A stretch of 64,000 nt of DNA from Gemmatimonadaceae bacterium. Lineage in GTDB: Bacteria; Gemmatimonadota; Gemmatimonadetes; Gemmatimonadales; Gemmatimonadaceae. Every line of letters begins with the position of its first letter. Position 1 is the stretch's first letter. The position numbers and the translations under genes are program-made. The notes below the pieces were generated by a model. That model was not told the origin of the DNA. It worked only from the letters and a program-made list of their open reading frames with translations, and did no database searches. Where the stretch lies: NCBI GenBank assembly GCA_011525845.1, contig WYBP01000018.1:124001-188000 (forward strand), in the 5' to 3' direction. Of this stretch, positions 51,625-60,410 are shown one piece after another.

Positions 51625-54600
51625 GTGCTGCTCCGCCGCCTGGTCATCCTCGTTGGACTCGTCGCACTGCTCCTTCCGGCCGCCCCGGCTGCGGCGCAGG
51701 ACGGCGCGGACATCATCCGCGGCCGCGTGACGGGTCCCGACGGCGCGCCGATCCTCGGCGTGATCGTCACCGCGACCTCCGTGAGCGGGAACGTAAGCCG
51801 GCGGGCGCGCACGGGGAACGACGGACGCTTCACCATCGCCTTCCCGGGCGGCGACGGCGACTACTTCGTGAGCTACCAGGCGATCGGCTACGCGCCGCGC
51901 CGGTTCCAGGTGAAGCGCACCGCCGACCAGGAGATCCTGGTGGCGGACGCGCGCCTCGCGATCGCCGCGCAGCAGCTCGACACCGTGCAGATCGCCGGCG
52001 AGCGGAACCGGGTGAACCGCAACCAGAACCCGGCGGACATCAGCGGCACCGAGCGCAACGTGAACGCCAGCGCGCTCTCGGCCGAGCAGCAGGGCGACCT
52101 CGCGGCGATGGCCGCGTCCCTTCCGGGGGTGCAGTTCATCCCGGGCGCGGACGGCGATCCGTCGGGCTTCTCCGTCTTCGGCCTCACCGCGGACCAGAAC
52201 TCGACGACGATCAACGGACTCAGCTCGGACGCGACGAACCTCCCGCGCGACGCGGCGATCTCGAGCTCGCTCGTAACCTCGCCGTACGACGTGAGCCGCG
52301 GCGGCTTCAGCGGCGGGCAGTTCAACATCCGGAGCCGCTCCGGGTCGAACTACCTCACGCGCTCCTCGAGCCTCAACCTCGATTCGCCGGCGCTCCAGTG
52401 GACGGACCCGGCGGGGCGCGCGCTCGGGCAGGAGTACTCCAACGCCTCGCTCGGCGCCGGGATCAGCGGCCCGATCAAGTTCGACGAGTCGTTCTACAAC
52501 ATCTCGCTCCAGGCGGGGCGGCGGGCCAACGACCTGCAGACGTTGCTCAACACGAGCGCGCTCGGCCTGCAGACGTCGGGCGTCGCGCAGGACTCGGTGA
52601 CGCGCCTCCTCTCGCTCCTCTCGGCGGCGGGGATCCCCGCCACCGTGCGCGGGATCCCGGCGGACCGCACGAACGACAACCTCCTGCTCTTCGGTTCGCT
52701 CGATTGGGCGCCGACCTCGTCCCTCTCGGGGGTGGCGTACAACATCGCGCTCACGGGCAGCGTGACCAAGCAGTCGCCGGTCTCGAGCCTCTCCAACCAG
52801 CTCCCCGCCTACTCGGGGGAGCGGACGAACTTCAGCGGCGGCATCTCGGGGCGGCACACGAACTTCTACGGCGTGTTCCTGAGCGAGACCTCGGTGGGCG
52901 CGAGCGTCTCGAACAACGACGCGGACCCCTACCTCGCCCTGCCCGCGGGCACGGTCCGGATCAACTCCACCTTCGCCGACGGCACGAGCGGCGTGACGAA
53001 CATCGCGTTCGGCGGGAGCCCGAACCTGAGCACGACGCAGGGGTCGAGCACGCTCTCGTTCCGGAACCAGCTCTCCTGGTTCAGCCTCAACAACAGGCAT
53101 CGGCTCAAGTCCACGCTGGAGCTCCGGCGCGACGGCTACTCCACGGACCAGACCGTGAACTCGCTCGGCACCTTCCGGTTCAACTCGCTGGCGGACCTCG
53201 AGGCGAACGCGCCCGTGTCGTTCACGCGCGTGCTGCAGGACCGCTCGCGCTCGGGGAGCCAGTGGATCGCCGGCGCCTCCATCGGCGACGCCTGGCGGAA
53301 GTCGAACGACTTCCAGCTCCAGTACGGGGTGCGCGTGGACGCCAACCGCTTCGACGACCGGCCGGACTACAACCCGGCGGTCACCGCGGCGTTCGGCGTC
53401 CGGAACGACGTGCTCCCGAACAAGGTCTCGGTGAGCCCGCGCGTCGGCTTCTCGTGGACGTACGGGACCGCACCGCAGATCTCCGGGTTCGAGGGCGCGG
53501 TGCGCGGGCCCCGGGCGGTGGTGCGCGGCGGCGTCGGTGTCTTCCAGAACTCTCCCCAGGCGCGCCTCACCAGCGGCGCGATCGACAACACGGGACTCCC
53601 CGGCTCGTCACAGAACCTCGCCTGCACCGGGAGTGCGGTGCCGGTGCCCGACTGGGCCACCTACGGGCTCGACCTCTCCTCCATCCCGACGCTCTGCGCG
53701 AACGGGACCACCGGCACGCCCTTCAACAACACGACGCCGAACGTCACGCTCTTCGCCGACGACTACCAGCTGCAGCGCTCGATCCGCTCCAACCTCCAGT
53801 GGAGCGGCTCGATCCTCGACAACCGGTTCACGACGACGGCCGAGGTCACCTATTCGATGAACCAGCACCAGCCGGGCGCGGTGGACCTGAACTTCAACCC
53901 CGTCCAGCGTTTCGCGCTGGCCGAGGAAGGGGGGCGCCCGGTGTACGCGCTCGCGTCGAGCATCACGCCGGCCACGGGCACGGTGGCGCCGGGGGCGGCG
54001 CGGCTCTCGCCGCAGTTCGCCCGCGTGTCGCAGCAGCGCTCCGACCTCCTGGGCGAGAGCCGCCAGTTCTCGCTCCGCCTCTCGCCGTCGCGCTTCAGCA
54101 CGAACCTCACCTGGAACGCGAGCTACGTGTACTCCAACGTGATCGAGCAGGTGCGCGGCTTCCAGAACACCGCGGGCAACCCGCTGCTGGTGGAGTGGGC
54201 CCGCGGCGCCTTCGACTCGCGCCACCAGCTCAGCTACAACCTCGGCTACAACTTCGGCGACATGGTGCGGGTGAACTGGTCCGGGAGCTTCCGCTCCGGC
54301 CGGCCCTACACCCCCGTCGTCTCCGGAGACGTGAACGGCGACGGCTACACGAACGACCGCGCCTTCGTCTTCGACCCTGCGACCGCGACGGACCCGGCGC
54401 TGGCGAGTGCGATGTCCGCACTCCTCTCCTCCACGAGCGAGGGCGCCCGCAAGTGCCTGCGCTCCCAGCTGGGCGAGCTCGCGGCGCGCAACAGCTGCGA
54501 GGCGCCCTGGACGCAGTCGGCGGTGCTCTCGATCTCGCTCAACCCGCTGAAGTTCCGCCTGCCGCAGCGCGCCACGCTCTCGTTCAACGTCTCCAACCCG

Positions 54601-55347
54601 CTCGGCGCCGCCGACCTGCTCCTCCACGGCGAGGGGAGGATCAAGGGGTGGGGCCAGCAGCGCGTGCCCGATGCGACGCTGCTCTACGTGCGCGGCTTCG
54701 ACGCCGGGAACCAGCGCTTCCTCTATGACGTCAACCCGCGCTTCGGCAACACGGACCAGCAGCTCTCGGCCATCCGCGCGCCGGTGACCATCACGGCGCA
54801 GATCCGCTTCGACCTCGGGCCGACGCGGGAGCGGCAGCTCCTGATCCAGTCGCTCGACCGCGGGCGCATCCACCAGGGCTCCAAGGCGCCGGAGGCGCAG
54901 CTCAAGGCGATGTACGGGAGCGCCGGCCTGCCGAACCCGATGGCGACCATCCTCCGCTCGGCCGACACGCTCAACCTCACCACCCAGCAGGCGGACAGCC
55001 TCGCGACGTGGAACCGCTGGTACCTCGTGCGCCTCGACTCGATCTGGTCGCCGCTGGTGAAGGAGCTGGCGGCGCTGCCCAACGCGTACGACCGCGATGC
55101 GGTCTTCGCCAAGTACACCAAGGCGCGGCAGGGCTCGGTGGACCTGCTCACCGGGCTCTCCGTCCGGATGAACGCGCTCCTCACCAAGGAACAGATCCGC
55201 AAGCTGCCGCAGTTCATCGCGGTGTACCTCGACAAGCGCTATCTCGCGTCCATCCGCAACGGCACGGCCGGCAGCGGATTCGGGTTGCCCGGCGGGTTCG
55301 ACGTCGGCGCGATCCGGGGCGGGGGCGGCACCTTCATCGCGCGCTGA
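51625..55347 (+). CDS. Giant TonB-dependent receptor with carboxypeptidase-regulatory-like domain and C-terminal helical tail
   Basis: 1240 residues from GTG at 51625. Signal peptide to AAAQD, then a carboxypeptidase-regulatory-like beta sandwich (DIIRGRVTGPDGAPILGVIV), a plug domain (LPGVQFIPGADGDPSGFSVFG, DQNSTTINGL) and a long barrel with FRSGRPYTPV and DVNGDGYTNDRAF, features of SusC/CarbopepD-reg receptors. The barrel ends near ITAQIRFDLG; about 170 further residues follow, mostly helical with LTxxQ-like LNLTTQQADSL and LLTKEQIRKLP. Flanked by paralogous propeller genes. No TonB box is obvious. Substrate unknown. Confidence 0.85.
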   Translation: MLLRRLVILVGLVALLLPAAPAAAQDGADIIRGRVTGPDGAPILGVIVTATSVSGNVSRRARTGNDGRFTIAFPGGDGDYFVSYQAIGYAPRRFQVKRTADQEILVADARLAIAAQQLDTVQIAGERNRVNRNQNPADISGTERNVNASALSAEQQGDLAAMAASLPGVQFIPGADGDPSGFSVFGLTADQNSTTINGLSSDATNLPRDAAISSSLVTSPYDVSRGGFSGGQFNIRSRSGSNYLTRSSSLNLDSPALQWTDPAGRALGQEYSNASLGAGISGPIKFDESFYNISLQAGRRANDLQTLLNTSALGLQTSGVAQDSVTRLLSLLSAAGIPATVRGIPADRTNDNLLLFGSLDWAPTSSLSGVAYNIALTGSVTKQSPVSSLSNQLPAYSGERTNFSGGISGRHTNFYGVFLSETSVGASVSNNDADPYLALPAGTVRINSTFADGTSGVTNIAFGGSPNLSTTQGSSTLSFRNQLSWFSLNNRHRLKSTLELRRDGYSTDQTVNSLGTFRFNSLADLEANAPVSFTRVLQDRSRSGSQWIAGASIGDAWRKSNDFQLQYGVRVDANRFDDRPDYNPAVTAAFGVRNDVLPNKVSVSPRVGFSWTYGTAPQISGFEGAVRGPRAVVRGGVGVFQNSPQARLTSGAIDNTGLPGSSQNLACTGSAVPVPDWATYGLDLSSIPTLCANGTTGTPFNNTTPNVTLFADDYQLQRSIRSNLQWSGSILDNRFTTTAEVTYSMNQHQPGAVDLNFNPVQRFALAEEGGRPVYALASSITPATGTVAPGAARLSPQFARVSQQRSDLLGESRQFSLRLSPSRFSTNLTWNASYVYSNVIEQVRGFQNTAGNPLLVEWARGAFDSRHQLSYNLGYNFGDMVRVNWSGSFRSGRPYTPVVSGDVNGDGYTNDRAFVFDPATATDPALASAMSALLSSTSEGARKCLRSQLGELAARNSCEAPWTQSAVLSISLNPLKFRLPQRATLSFNVSNPLGAADLLLHGEGRIKGWGQQRVPDATLLYVRGFDAGNQRFLYDVNPRFGNTDQQLSAIRAPVTITAQIRFDLGPTRERQLLIQSLDRGRIHQGSKAPEAQLKAMYGSAGLPNPMATILRSADTLNLTTQQADSLATWNRWYLVRLDSIWSPLVKELAALPNAYDRDAVFAKYTKARQGSVDLLTGLSVRMNALLTKEQIRKLPQFIAVYLDKRYLASIRNGTAGSGFGLPGGFDVGAIRGGGGTFIAR

Positions 55348-55379
55348 GCGGCGCGCGACCACGGCCACCGGCACCACTC

Positions 55380-56909
55380 ATGACCACCGACCTCAAGCAT
55401 CGCCCACGCCTCCCGGCCCTCCGGGGCGGCCACGTCGCGGCGTCACGCGCCACGCTGGCGGCGCTCGCCGCCCTGCTCGTGCTCGGGGCCGCGGCCGTGC
55501 CGGCCGCCGCGCAGAACCAGGTGAAGGCACCGCCGGTGCGGCCGATCGGTCCCGTGCTCTCGCGCTCCGCTGAGCCCCTCGGCGCCGTCTCGACCGTCCT
55601 CCCGCTGCCGGGAGGGAAGGTGCTCGTGAACGACATCCTGCACCGCCGCGTCGTGATGTTCGACTCGACGCTCACCGAGGTGCGGGTGATCGCGGACTCG
55701 ACGAGCGCGACGGCGAACGCCTACGGCGCGCGCGGCGGTGGCCTGCTCTCCTACCACGGCGACTCGGCGCTCTTCATCGACCCGGCCTCGCTCTCGATGA
55801 TGGTCGTGAATGCGAATGGGGAGCTGGCCGGGGTGCGCGCGGTGCCGCGCGCGACGGAGATCGGGCTGCTGGTCGGTGGTCCGAACGGCCGGCCGGGGTT
55901 CGATGGCGAAGGACGGATGATCTATCGCGGGCAGGCGCGCGCGCGGCCGGCGGCCCAGGCTGCGGCGGCGCGGGCGGGCGCGCGCGCGGGTGGCGGCGGC
56001 GCGGGCGGCGGCCCGGGGGGTGGGAACTTCGCCCTGCAGCCCGACTCCGCTCCGATCGTGCGCGTCGACCTGCGCACGCGGAAGCTAGATACGCTCGCGA
56101 TGATCAAGATCCCCCGCGTGGACGTGCGGGTCACCCAGGGCGCCGACGGCCGCCCGAACATCAGCACGACGATCAACCCGCTCCCCACCACCGACGACTG
56201 GGCGCTGATGAGCGACGGGACGGTGGCGGTCGTGCGCGGCCACGACTTCCACGTGGACTGGATCGCCGCCGACGGGTCCACGAGCTCCTCGCCCAAGATC
56301 CTCTTCGAGTGGCAGCGCCTGAGCGATGAGGACAAGGAGATGATCATCGACAGCGCGCGCACGGCGCTGGAGCGCCGGCGCGCCGAGGCGGATCGCCTCA
56401 CCGGAGGACGGGGCGGGATCGCCGCGGTCCTGGGCGGCGAGGCCGGTGCCGGCCCCGGGGGCGGTGGCGCGCTGGGCGGCGGTCCCGGGGGCGGTGGCCG
56501 GGGCGCCGCAGGCGGGTTCGGCGGCGCGGGCGGCGGCCAGCGCGGCGGCGGGGCGGGGGGTGGCGAGCCGAACCCGCAGCGCCGTGGGGACGGCCCCGGC
56601 GGGGGCGAGGGTCCGCGTGCACCGACCATCAACATGGTGTCCCCGAGCGATCTCCCGGACTACCGCCCGCCGTTCGGCCAGCAGGCCGCGCTCGGCGATG
56701 CGGACGGCCTCCTCTGGGTCCGCTCCAGCGCGCCCGTGGGCGAGGGCGGGCCGATCTACTACGTGATCAGCCGCCAGAACGAGGTGGTGGACCGCATCCA
56801 GCTCCCGCAGGGGCGCATGATCGCGGGGTTCGGGAAGGGAGGCGTGGTGTACATGGCCTTCCGCGACACCGAGGGGAACAACCGGGTGGAGACGGCGCGC
56901 TGGAAGTGA
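55380..56909 (+). CDS. Secreted beta-propeller-like protein B, paralogue of 49965-51506
   Basis: 509 residues from ATG at 55380, 32 bases after the receptor stop. Signal peptide ending AAAQN. It matches protein A through most of its length (for example KVLVNDIL, STSATANAYGARGGGLLSY, PLPTTDDWAL, VRGHDFHVDW, FEWQRLSDEDKE, LPDYRPPFGQQAALGD and the final ARWK). The differences are two Gly-rich inserts: a short one near residue 190 and a long one near 355-420, nearly pure Gly/Ala/Arg. It is likely the product of a tandem duplication around the receptor gene. Confidence 0.82.
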   Translation: MTTDLKHRPRLPALRGGHVAASRATLAALAALLVLGAAAVPAAAQNQVKAPPVRPIGPVLSRSAEPLGAVSTVLPLPGGKVLVNDILHRRVVMFDSTLTEVRVIADSTSATANAYGARGGGLLSYHGDSALFIDPASLSMMVVNANGELAGVRAVPRATEIGLLVGGPNGRPGFDGEGRMIYRGQARARPAAQAAAARAGARAGGGGAGGGPGGGNFALQPDSAPIVRVDLRTRKLDTLAMIKIPRVDVRVTQGADGRPNISTTINPLPTTDDWALMSDGTVAVVRGHDFHVDWIAADGSTSSSPKILFEWQRLSDEDKEMIIDSARTALERRRAEADRLTGGRGGIAAVLGGEAGAGPGGGGALGGGPGGGGRGAAGGFGGAGGGQRGGGAGGGEPNPQRRGDGPGGGEGPRAPTINMVSPSDLPDYRPPFGQQAALGDADGLLWVRSSAPVGEGGPIYYVISRQNEVVDRIQLPQGRMIAGFGKGGVVYMAFRDTEGNNRVETARWK

Positions 56910-56923
56910 GCCGGGGCTGAGGG

Positions 56924-58249
56924 CTAGCCCGCGATCTCCGCGATCGCGATGTCCCGCCCCCCCTTCCGCACCAGCAGCCACCGTCCGCGCACCGCGTCCG
57001 CGCGCGGGACGCCCGTGGCGTCGGACGGGAGCTTCGCGCCGTTCACCGACACCGCGCCCTGCTGCACCAGCTTGCGCGCCGCGGTCTTCGAGAGCTTGAA
57101 GGCCTCCTCCAGCACCGCGACCACGTCGAGCGTGCCGCCGGACGCCGGGAGCCGCACGGACGGCATCTCGGCGGCGAGGGTCGCGAACACCTCGTCGCTG
57201 AGCGCGTTGGCGTCCGCCTTCTTGTCGAACACCGTATCCGAGACGGAGCGCGCGAGCGCCGCCGCCTCGGTGCCGTGGATCATCGTGGTGACCTCGAGCG
57301 CGAGACGCTTCTGGGCGCCGCGCAGGTGCGGTGCGGCGGCGTGCGCGGCCTCTAGCGCCTCGATCGCGTCGCGGTCGAGCATGGTGAAGGTGCGCAGGAG
57401 CCGCCCGACCTCGCTGTCGTCCGCGTTCACCCAGAACTGGTAGAACTGGTACGGGCTGGTGCGCGTGGCATCGAGCCAGACGGCCCCGCCCTCCGTCTTG
57501 CCGAACTTCTTCCCGCTGGCGTCGGTGAGGAGCGGGAAGGTCAGTCCGTGGGCCTCGCCGCGCGCCGCACGCCGGATCAGTTCGGTGCCGGCCGTGATGT
57601 TCCCCCACTGGTCGCTCCCGCCGAGCTGCAGGGTGACGCCGTCGTGCTGGAACATCTGCAGGAAGTCGTGCGCCTGGAGGAGCATGTACGAGAACTCCGT
57701 GAAGGAGATCCCGCCGTCGAGCCGGGACTTCACGGAGTCCTTCTGCATCATCCAGTTCACGGTGAAGTGCTTCCCCGTGTCGCGCAGGAAGTCGATCAAC
57801 CGGAGCGGGGAGAGCCAGTCGGCGTTGTTGCGGAAGATCACGCGCGCCCCGGCCTCGCGGGCGCCGGTGCCCTCGCCGTAGCCGGCCCCGAGGGCGTTCT
57901 GGACCACGCGCCGGATCTGCGCCTCGATCAGCGCGGCGTTCGCGCGGATCTCGTCGGCCGAGCGGATGGGGCGCTCCTCGGACTTCCCGCTGGGGTCGCC
58001 GATCATCGCCGTGCCGCCCCCGACCAGCGCGACCGCCTGGTGCCCCGCGCGCGCGAGGCGCACGAGGCCGAGGATGGAGACGAGGTTGCCGACGTGGAGG
58101 CTCTCGGCGGTGGGGTCGAACCCGCAGTAGCCGCGCACGAGCCCCTTCGCGAGCGCGTCGCCGCATCCCTCGGTCTGCTGGTGGAGCAACCCACGCCACT
58201 CGAGTTCCTCGAGCAGCGGCCGTGAACCGGGGGCGGGAACGATCGTCAT
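56924..58249 (-). CDS. tyrS: Tyrosyl-tRNA synthetase
   Basis: 441 residues from ATG at 58249. The HIGH motif is HVGN (52-55), the KMSKS motif is KFGKT, YCGFDPTAESLHVGN and the QLGGSDQWGNI motif identify the class I tyrosine enzyme, and a C-terminal S4 domain (KLVQQGAVSVNG) binds tRNA. TACCTT ends exactly 6 bases before the ATG. Convergent with propeller B, divergent from the penicillin-binding protein gene. Confidence 0.96.
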   Translation of the reverse strand: MTIVPAPGSRPLLEELEWRGLLHQQTEGCGDALAKGLVRGYCGFDPTAESLHVGNLVSILGLVRLARAGHQAVALVGGGTAMIGDPSGKSEERPIRSADEIRANAALIEAQIRRVVQNALGAGYGEGTGAREAGARVIFRNNADWLSPLRLIDFLRDTGKHFTVNWMMQKDSVKSRLDGGISFTEFSYMLLQAHDFLQMFQHDGVTLQLGGSDQWGNITAGTELIRRAARGEAHGLTFPLLTDASGKKFGKTEGGAVWLDATRTSPYQFYQFWVNADDSEVGRLLRTFTMLDRDAIEALEAAHAAAPHLRGAQKRLALEVTTMIHGTEAAALARSVSDTVFDKKADANALSDEVFATLAAEMPSVRLPASGGTLDVVAVLEEAFKLSKTAARKLVQQGAVSVNGAKLPSDATGVPRADAVRGRWLLVRKGGRDIAIAEIAG

Positions 58250-58255
58250 GCCAGA

Positions 58256-58261
58256 AAGGTA
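58256..58261 (-). promoter_or_regulatory. -10 hexamer TACCTT for tyrS
   Basis: TACCTT, 6 bases (TCTGGC), ATG at 58249; no Shine-Dalgarno sequence and no T-box leader, unlike many Firmicute tyrS genes. Confidence 0.55.
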
Positions 58262-58328
58262 GGGAACGGGGCCGGTGAAGTCACTGTGATCCCGCACCGT
58301 CCGCGTTGCCCCTCCCCAGACCCCGGCC

Positions 58329-58334
58329 TAGCTT
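58329..58334 (+). promoter_or_regulatory. -10 hexamer TAGCTT for the class A PBP
   Basis: TAGCTT ends 12 bases before the ATG at 58347, predicting a leader of only about five bases. Confidence 0.4.
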
Positions 58335-58346
58335 CCGCTGCACGCG

Positions 58347-60410
58347 ATGCGACGCAAACTCCTCTATTCCGCCCTCGGGCTGACCGGCCTCGGCCTGCTC
58401 GGGCTCGTGTCCTTCGCGGTCTACTGGACCTGGTTCGTCTGCGCGGGCGACGTCTGCCCCTCGCTCGAGCAGTTCGACGAGTACCGCCCCGACCAGCCCG
58501 CCCGCCTCTACGCCGCCGACGGCCGCTACTTCGCGGAGGTCGGCGCCGAGGGGCGCACGGTGGTGCGGCTGGAGCAGATCCCGCAGCACGTGATCGACGC
58601 GTTCGTGATCACCGAGGACAAGCGCTTCTACCGGCACGCCGGCATCGACTACATCCGCATCCTCGGCGCGGTCTGGGCGAACATCAAGGCCGGTGGGTTC
58701 GCGGAGGGGTTCTCGACCATCACGATGCAGCTCGCCCGGAACATCTTCTCGGAGCAGCTCTCGCCGGAGAAGACGCTCCTCCGGAAGGTCCGCGAGGCGA
58801 AGGTCGCGCGGCAGATCGAGTCCCGCTTCTCCAAGGAGCGGATCCTCGAGCTCTACCTGAACCAGATCGCGTTCGGCACCGGCGCGTTCGGCGTGGAGTC
58901 GGCCGCCCAGCGCTACTTCGGCCGGCCGATCAACGAGATGACCGTGGCCGAGGGGGCGATGCTCGCCGCGCTCCCCAAGGCGCCCTCGCGCTACAACCCG
59001 CGGCGCTTCCCGGACCGCGCGATCCAGCGCCGCAACACGGTGATCGAGCTGATGCGGCGGGAGAACGCGCTCTCCGACGCCGACGCGTCGATCGCCAAGG
59101 CCTACCCGCTCCGCCTCTTCCGTCCCGCGCGGGGCGGCACCGGCGAGATCGCACCCTACTTCGTGGAGTGGGTGCGCACCGAGCTCGTCCGGCGCTTCGG
59201 GCGGCAGGCGTACGAGCAGGGGCTCCGCGTGATGACCTCGCTCGACCTCGACATGCAGGGCGCCGCCGAGCGCGCGATGGAGCGGCAGATCCGCGCGGTC
59301 GAGGCGATGAGCGACTTCGAGTATCAGACCTACGAGCAGTACATGGCGCGCGGGCAGGGGGGCAACGCGGACCCGAACCGCGCGAACTCCCCCTACCTGC
59401 AGGGCGCCTTCGTGGCGATGGACCCGCGCACCGGCGGCGTGCGCGCGCTCGTCGGGGGTCGCGACTTCGACGACTCCCAGTTCAACCGGGCGGTGATCGC
59501 GCAGCGGCAGCCGGGGTCGACGTTCAAGCCGATCGTCTACTCCACGGCGATCCGCACGGGGCGCCCGGCGAGCTACTTCATCGACGACGAGCCGATCGAG
59601 GTGCCGCAGCTCGACGGCTCGCTCTGGGCGCCCCAGAACTACGACCTCAAGTTCGAGGGGCGGGTGACGATGCGGCGCGCGCTCTACCAGTCGCGCAACC
59701 TCCCCGCGATCCGCCTCACCATGGAGCTCGGGGAGTCGGGCGTGGTGGAGATGGCGAAGAGCTTCGGCCTCACCACCAAGGTCCCGCCCTATCCGTCGAT
59801 CGCGCTCGGCTCCGCCGACGTCTTCCCGATCGAGATGATCGCCGCGTACTCCACCTTCGCGAACCTCGGCTGGCGCGTGCCCGCGAACCCGATCCTCCGC
59901 GTGGAGACGGCCGACGGGCGCCGCCTCTACGAGGCGCAGCCGGAGCGGGTGCAGGTGCTCTCCCGCGAGGAGGCCTGGCTGATGGTGGACATGATGAAGG
60001 ACGTGGTGCGGCGTGGCTCGGGCACCGCGGTGCTGCGGGGCGGCTTCACGCTCCCCACCGCCGGCAAGACGGGCACGACGAACGACTACACCGACGTCTG
60101 GTACATCGGGTACACCACCGACCTCGTGGCCGGCGTCTGGATGGGGTTCGACCAGCCCAGGAAGATCATCCGCGACGCGCAGGGCGGACGCCTCGCCGCG
60201 CCGGCGTGGACGGCGTTCATGCGCGAGGTCTACCAGCGCAAGCCACCCTCCCCGGACTGGCCGGTGCCGCTCGGCATCATCCGCATGGAGATCGACCCGG
60301 CCACGGGACTCCGTGCGGGACCCGGGTGCATGTCGGACTCGGTGCGCGTCGAGTTCTTCCTGCCGGGCACGGAGCCGCAGTCCGAGTGTCCGCGCCCCTT
60401 CCCGTTCTGA
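58347..60410 (+). CDS. Class A penicillin-binding protein (PBP1A type)
   Basis: 687 residues. Membrane anchor at 8-28; glycosyltransferase 51 domain with the catalytic ITEDKRFYRHAGID (Glu90) and STITMQLARN; transpeptidase domain with STFK (Ser391), SRN and KTGTT (Lys near 574). It polymerises and cross-links peptidoglycan in the periplasm. Shorter than E. coli PBP1A (850), without the OB-fold insert. Overlaps the amidohydrolase start by 25 bases. Confidence 0.94.
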   Translation: MRRKLLYSALGLTGLGLLGLVSFAVYWTWFVCAGDVCPSLEQFDEYRPDQPARLYAADGRYFAEVGAEGRTVVRLEQIPQHVIDAFVITEDKRFYRHAGIDYIRILGAVWANIKAGGFAEGFSTITMQLARNIFSEQLSPEKTLLRKVREAKVARQIESRFSKERILELYLNQIAFGTGAFGVESAAQRYFGRPINEMTVAEGAMLAALPKAPSRYNPRRFPDRAIQRRNTVIELMRRENALSDADASIAKAYPLRLFRPARGGTGEIAPYFVEWVRTELVRRFGRQAYEQGLRVMTSLDLDMQGAAERAMERQIRAVEAMSDFEYQTYEQYMARGQGGNADPNRANSPYLQGAFVAMDPRTGGVRALVGGRDFDDSQFNRAVIAQRQPGSTFKPIVYSTAIRTGRPASYFIDDEPIEVPQLDGSLWAPQNYDLKFEGRVTMRRALYQSRNLPAIRLTMELGESGVVEMAKSFGLTTKVPPYPSIALGSADVFPIEMIAAYSTFANLGWRVPANPILRVETADGRRLYEAQPERVQVLSREEAWLMVDMMKDVVRRGSGTAVLRGGFTLPTAGKTGTTNDYTDVWYIGYTTDLVAGVWMGFDQPRKIIRDAQGGRLAAPAWTAFMREVYQRKPPSPDWPVPLGIIRMEIDPATGLRAGPGCMSDSVRVEFFLPGTEPQSECPRPFPF

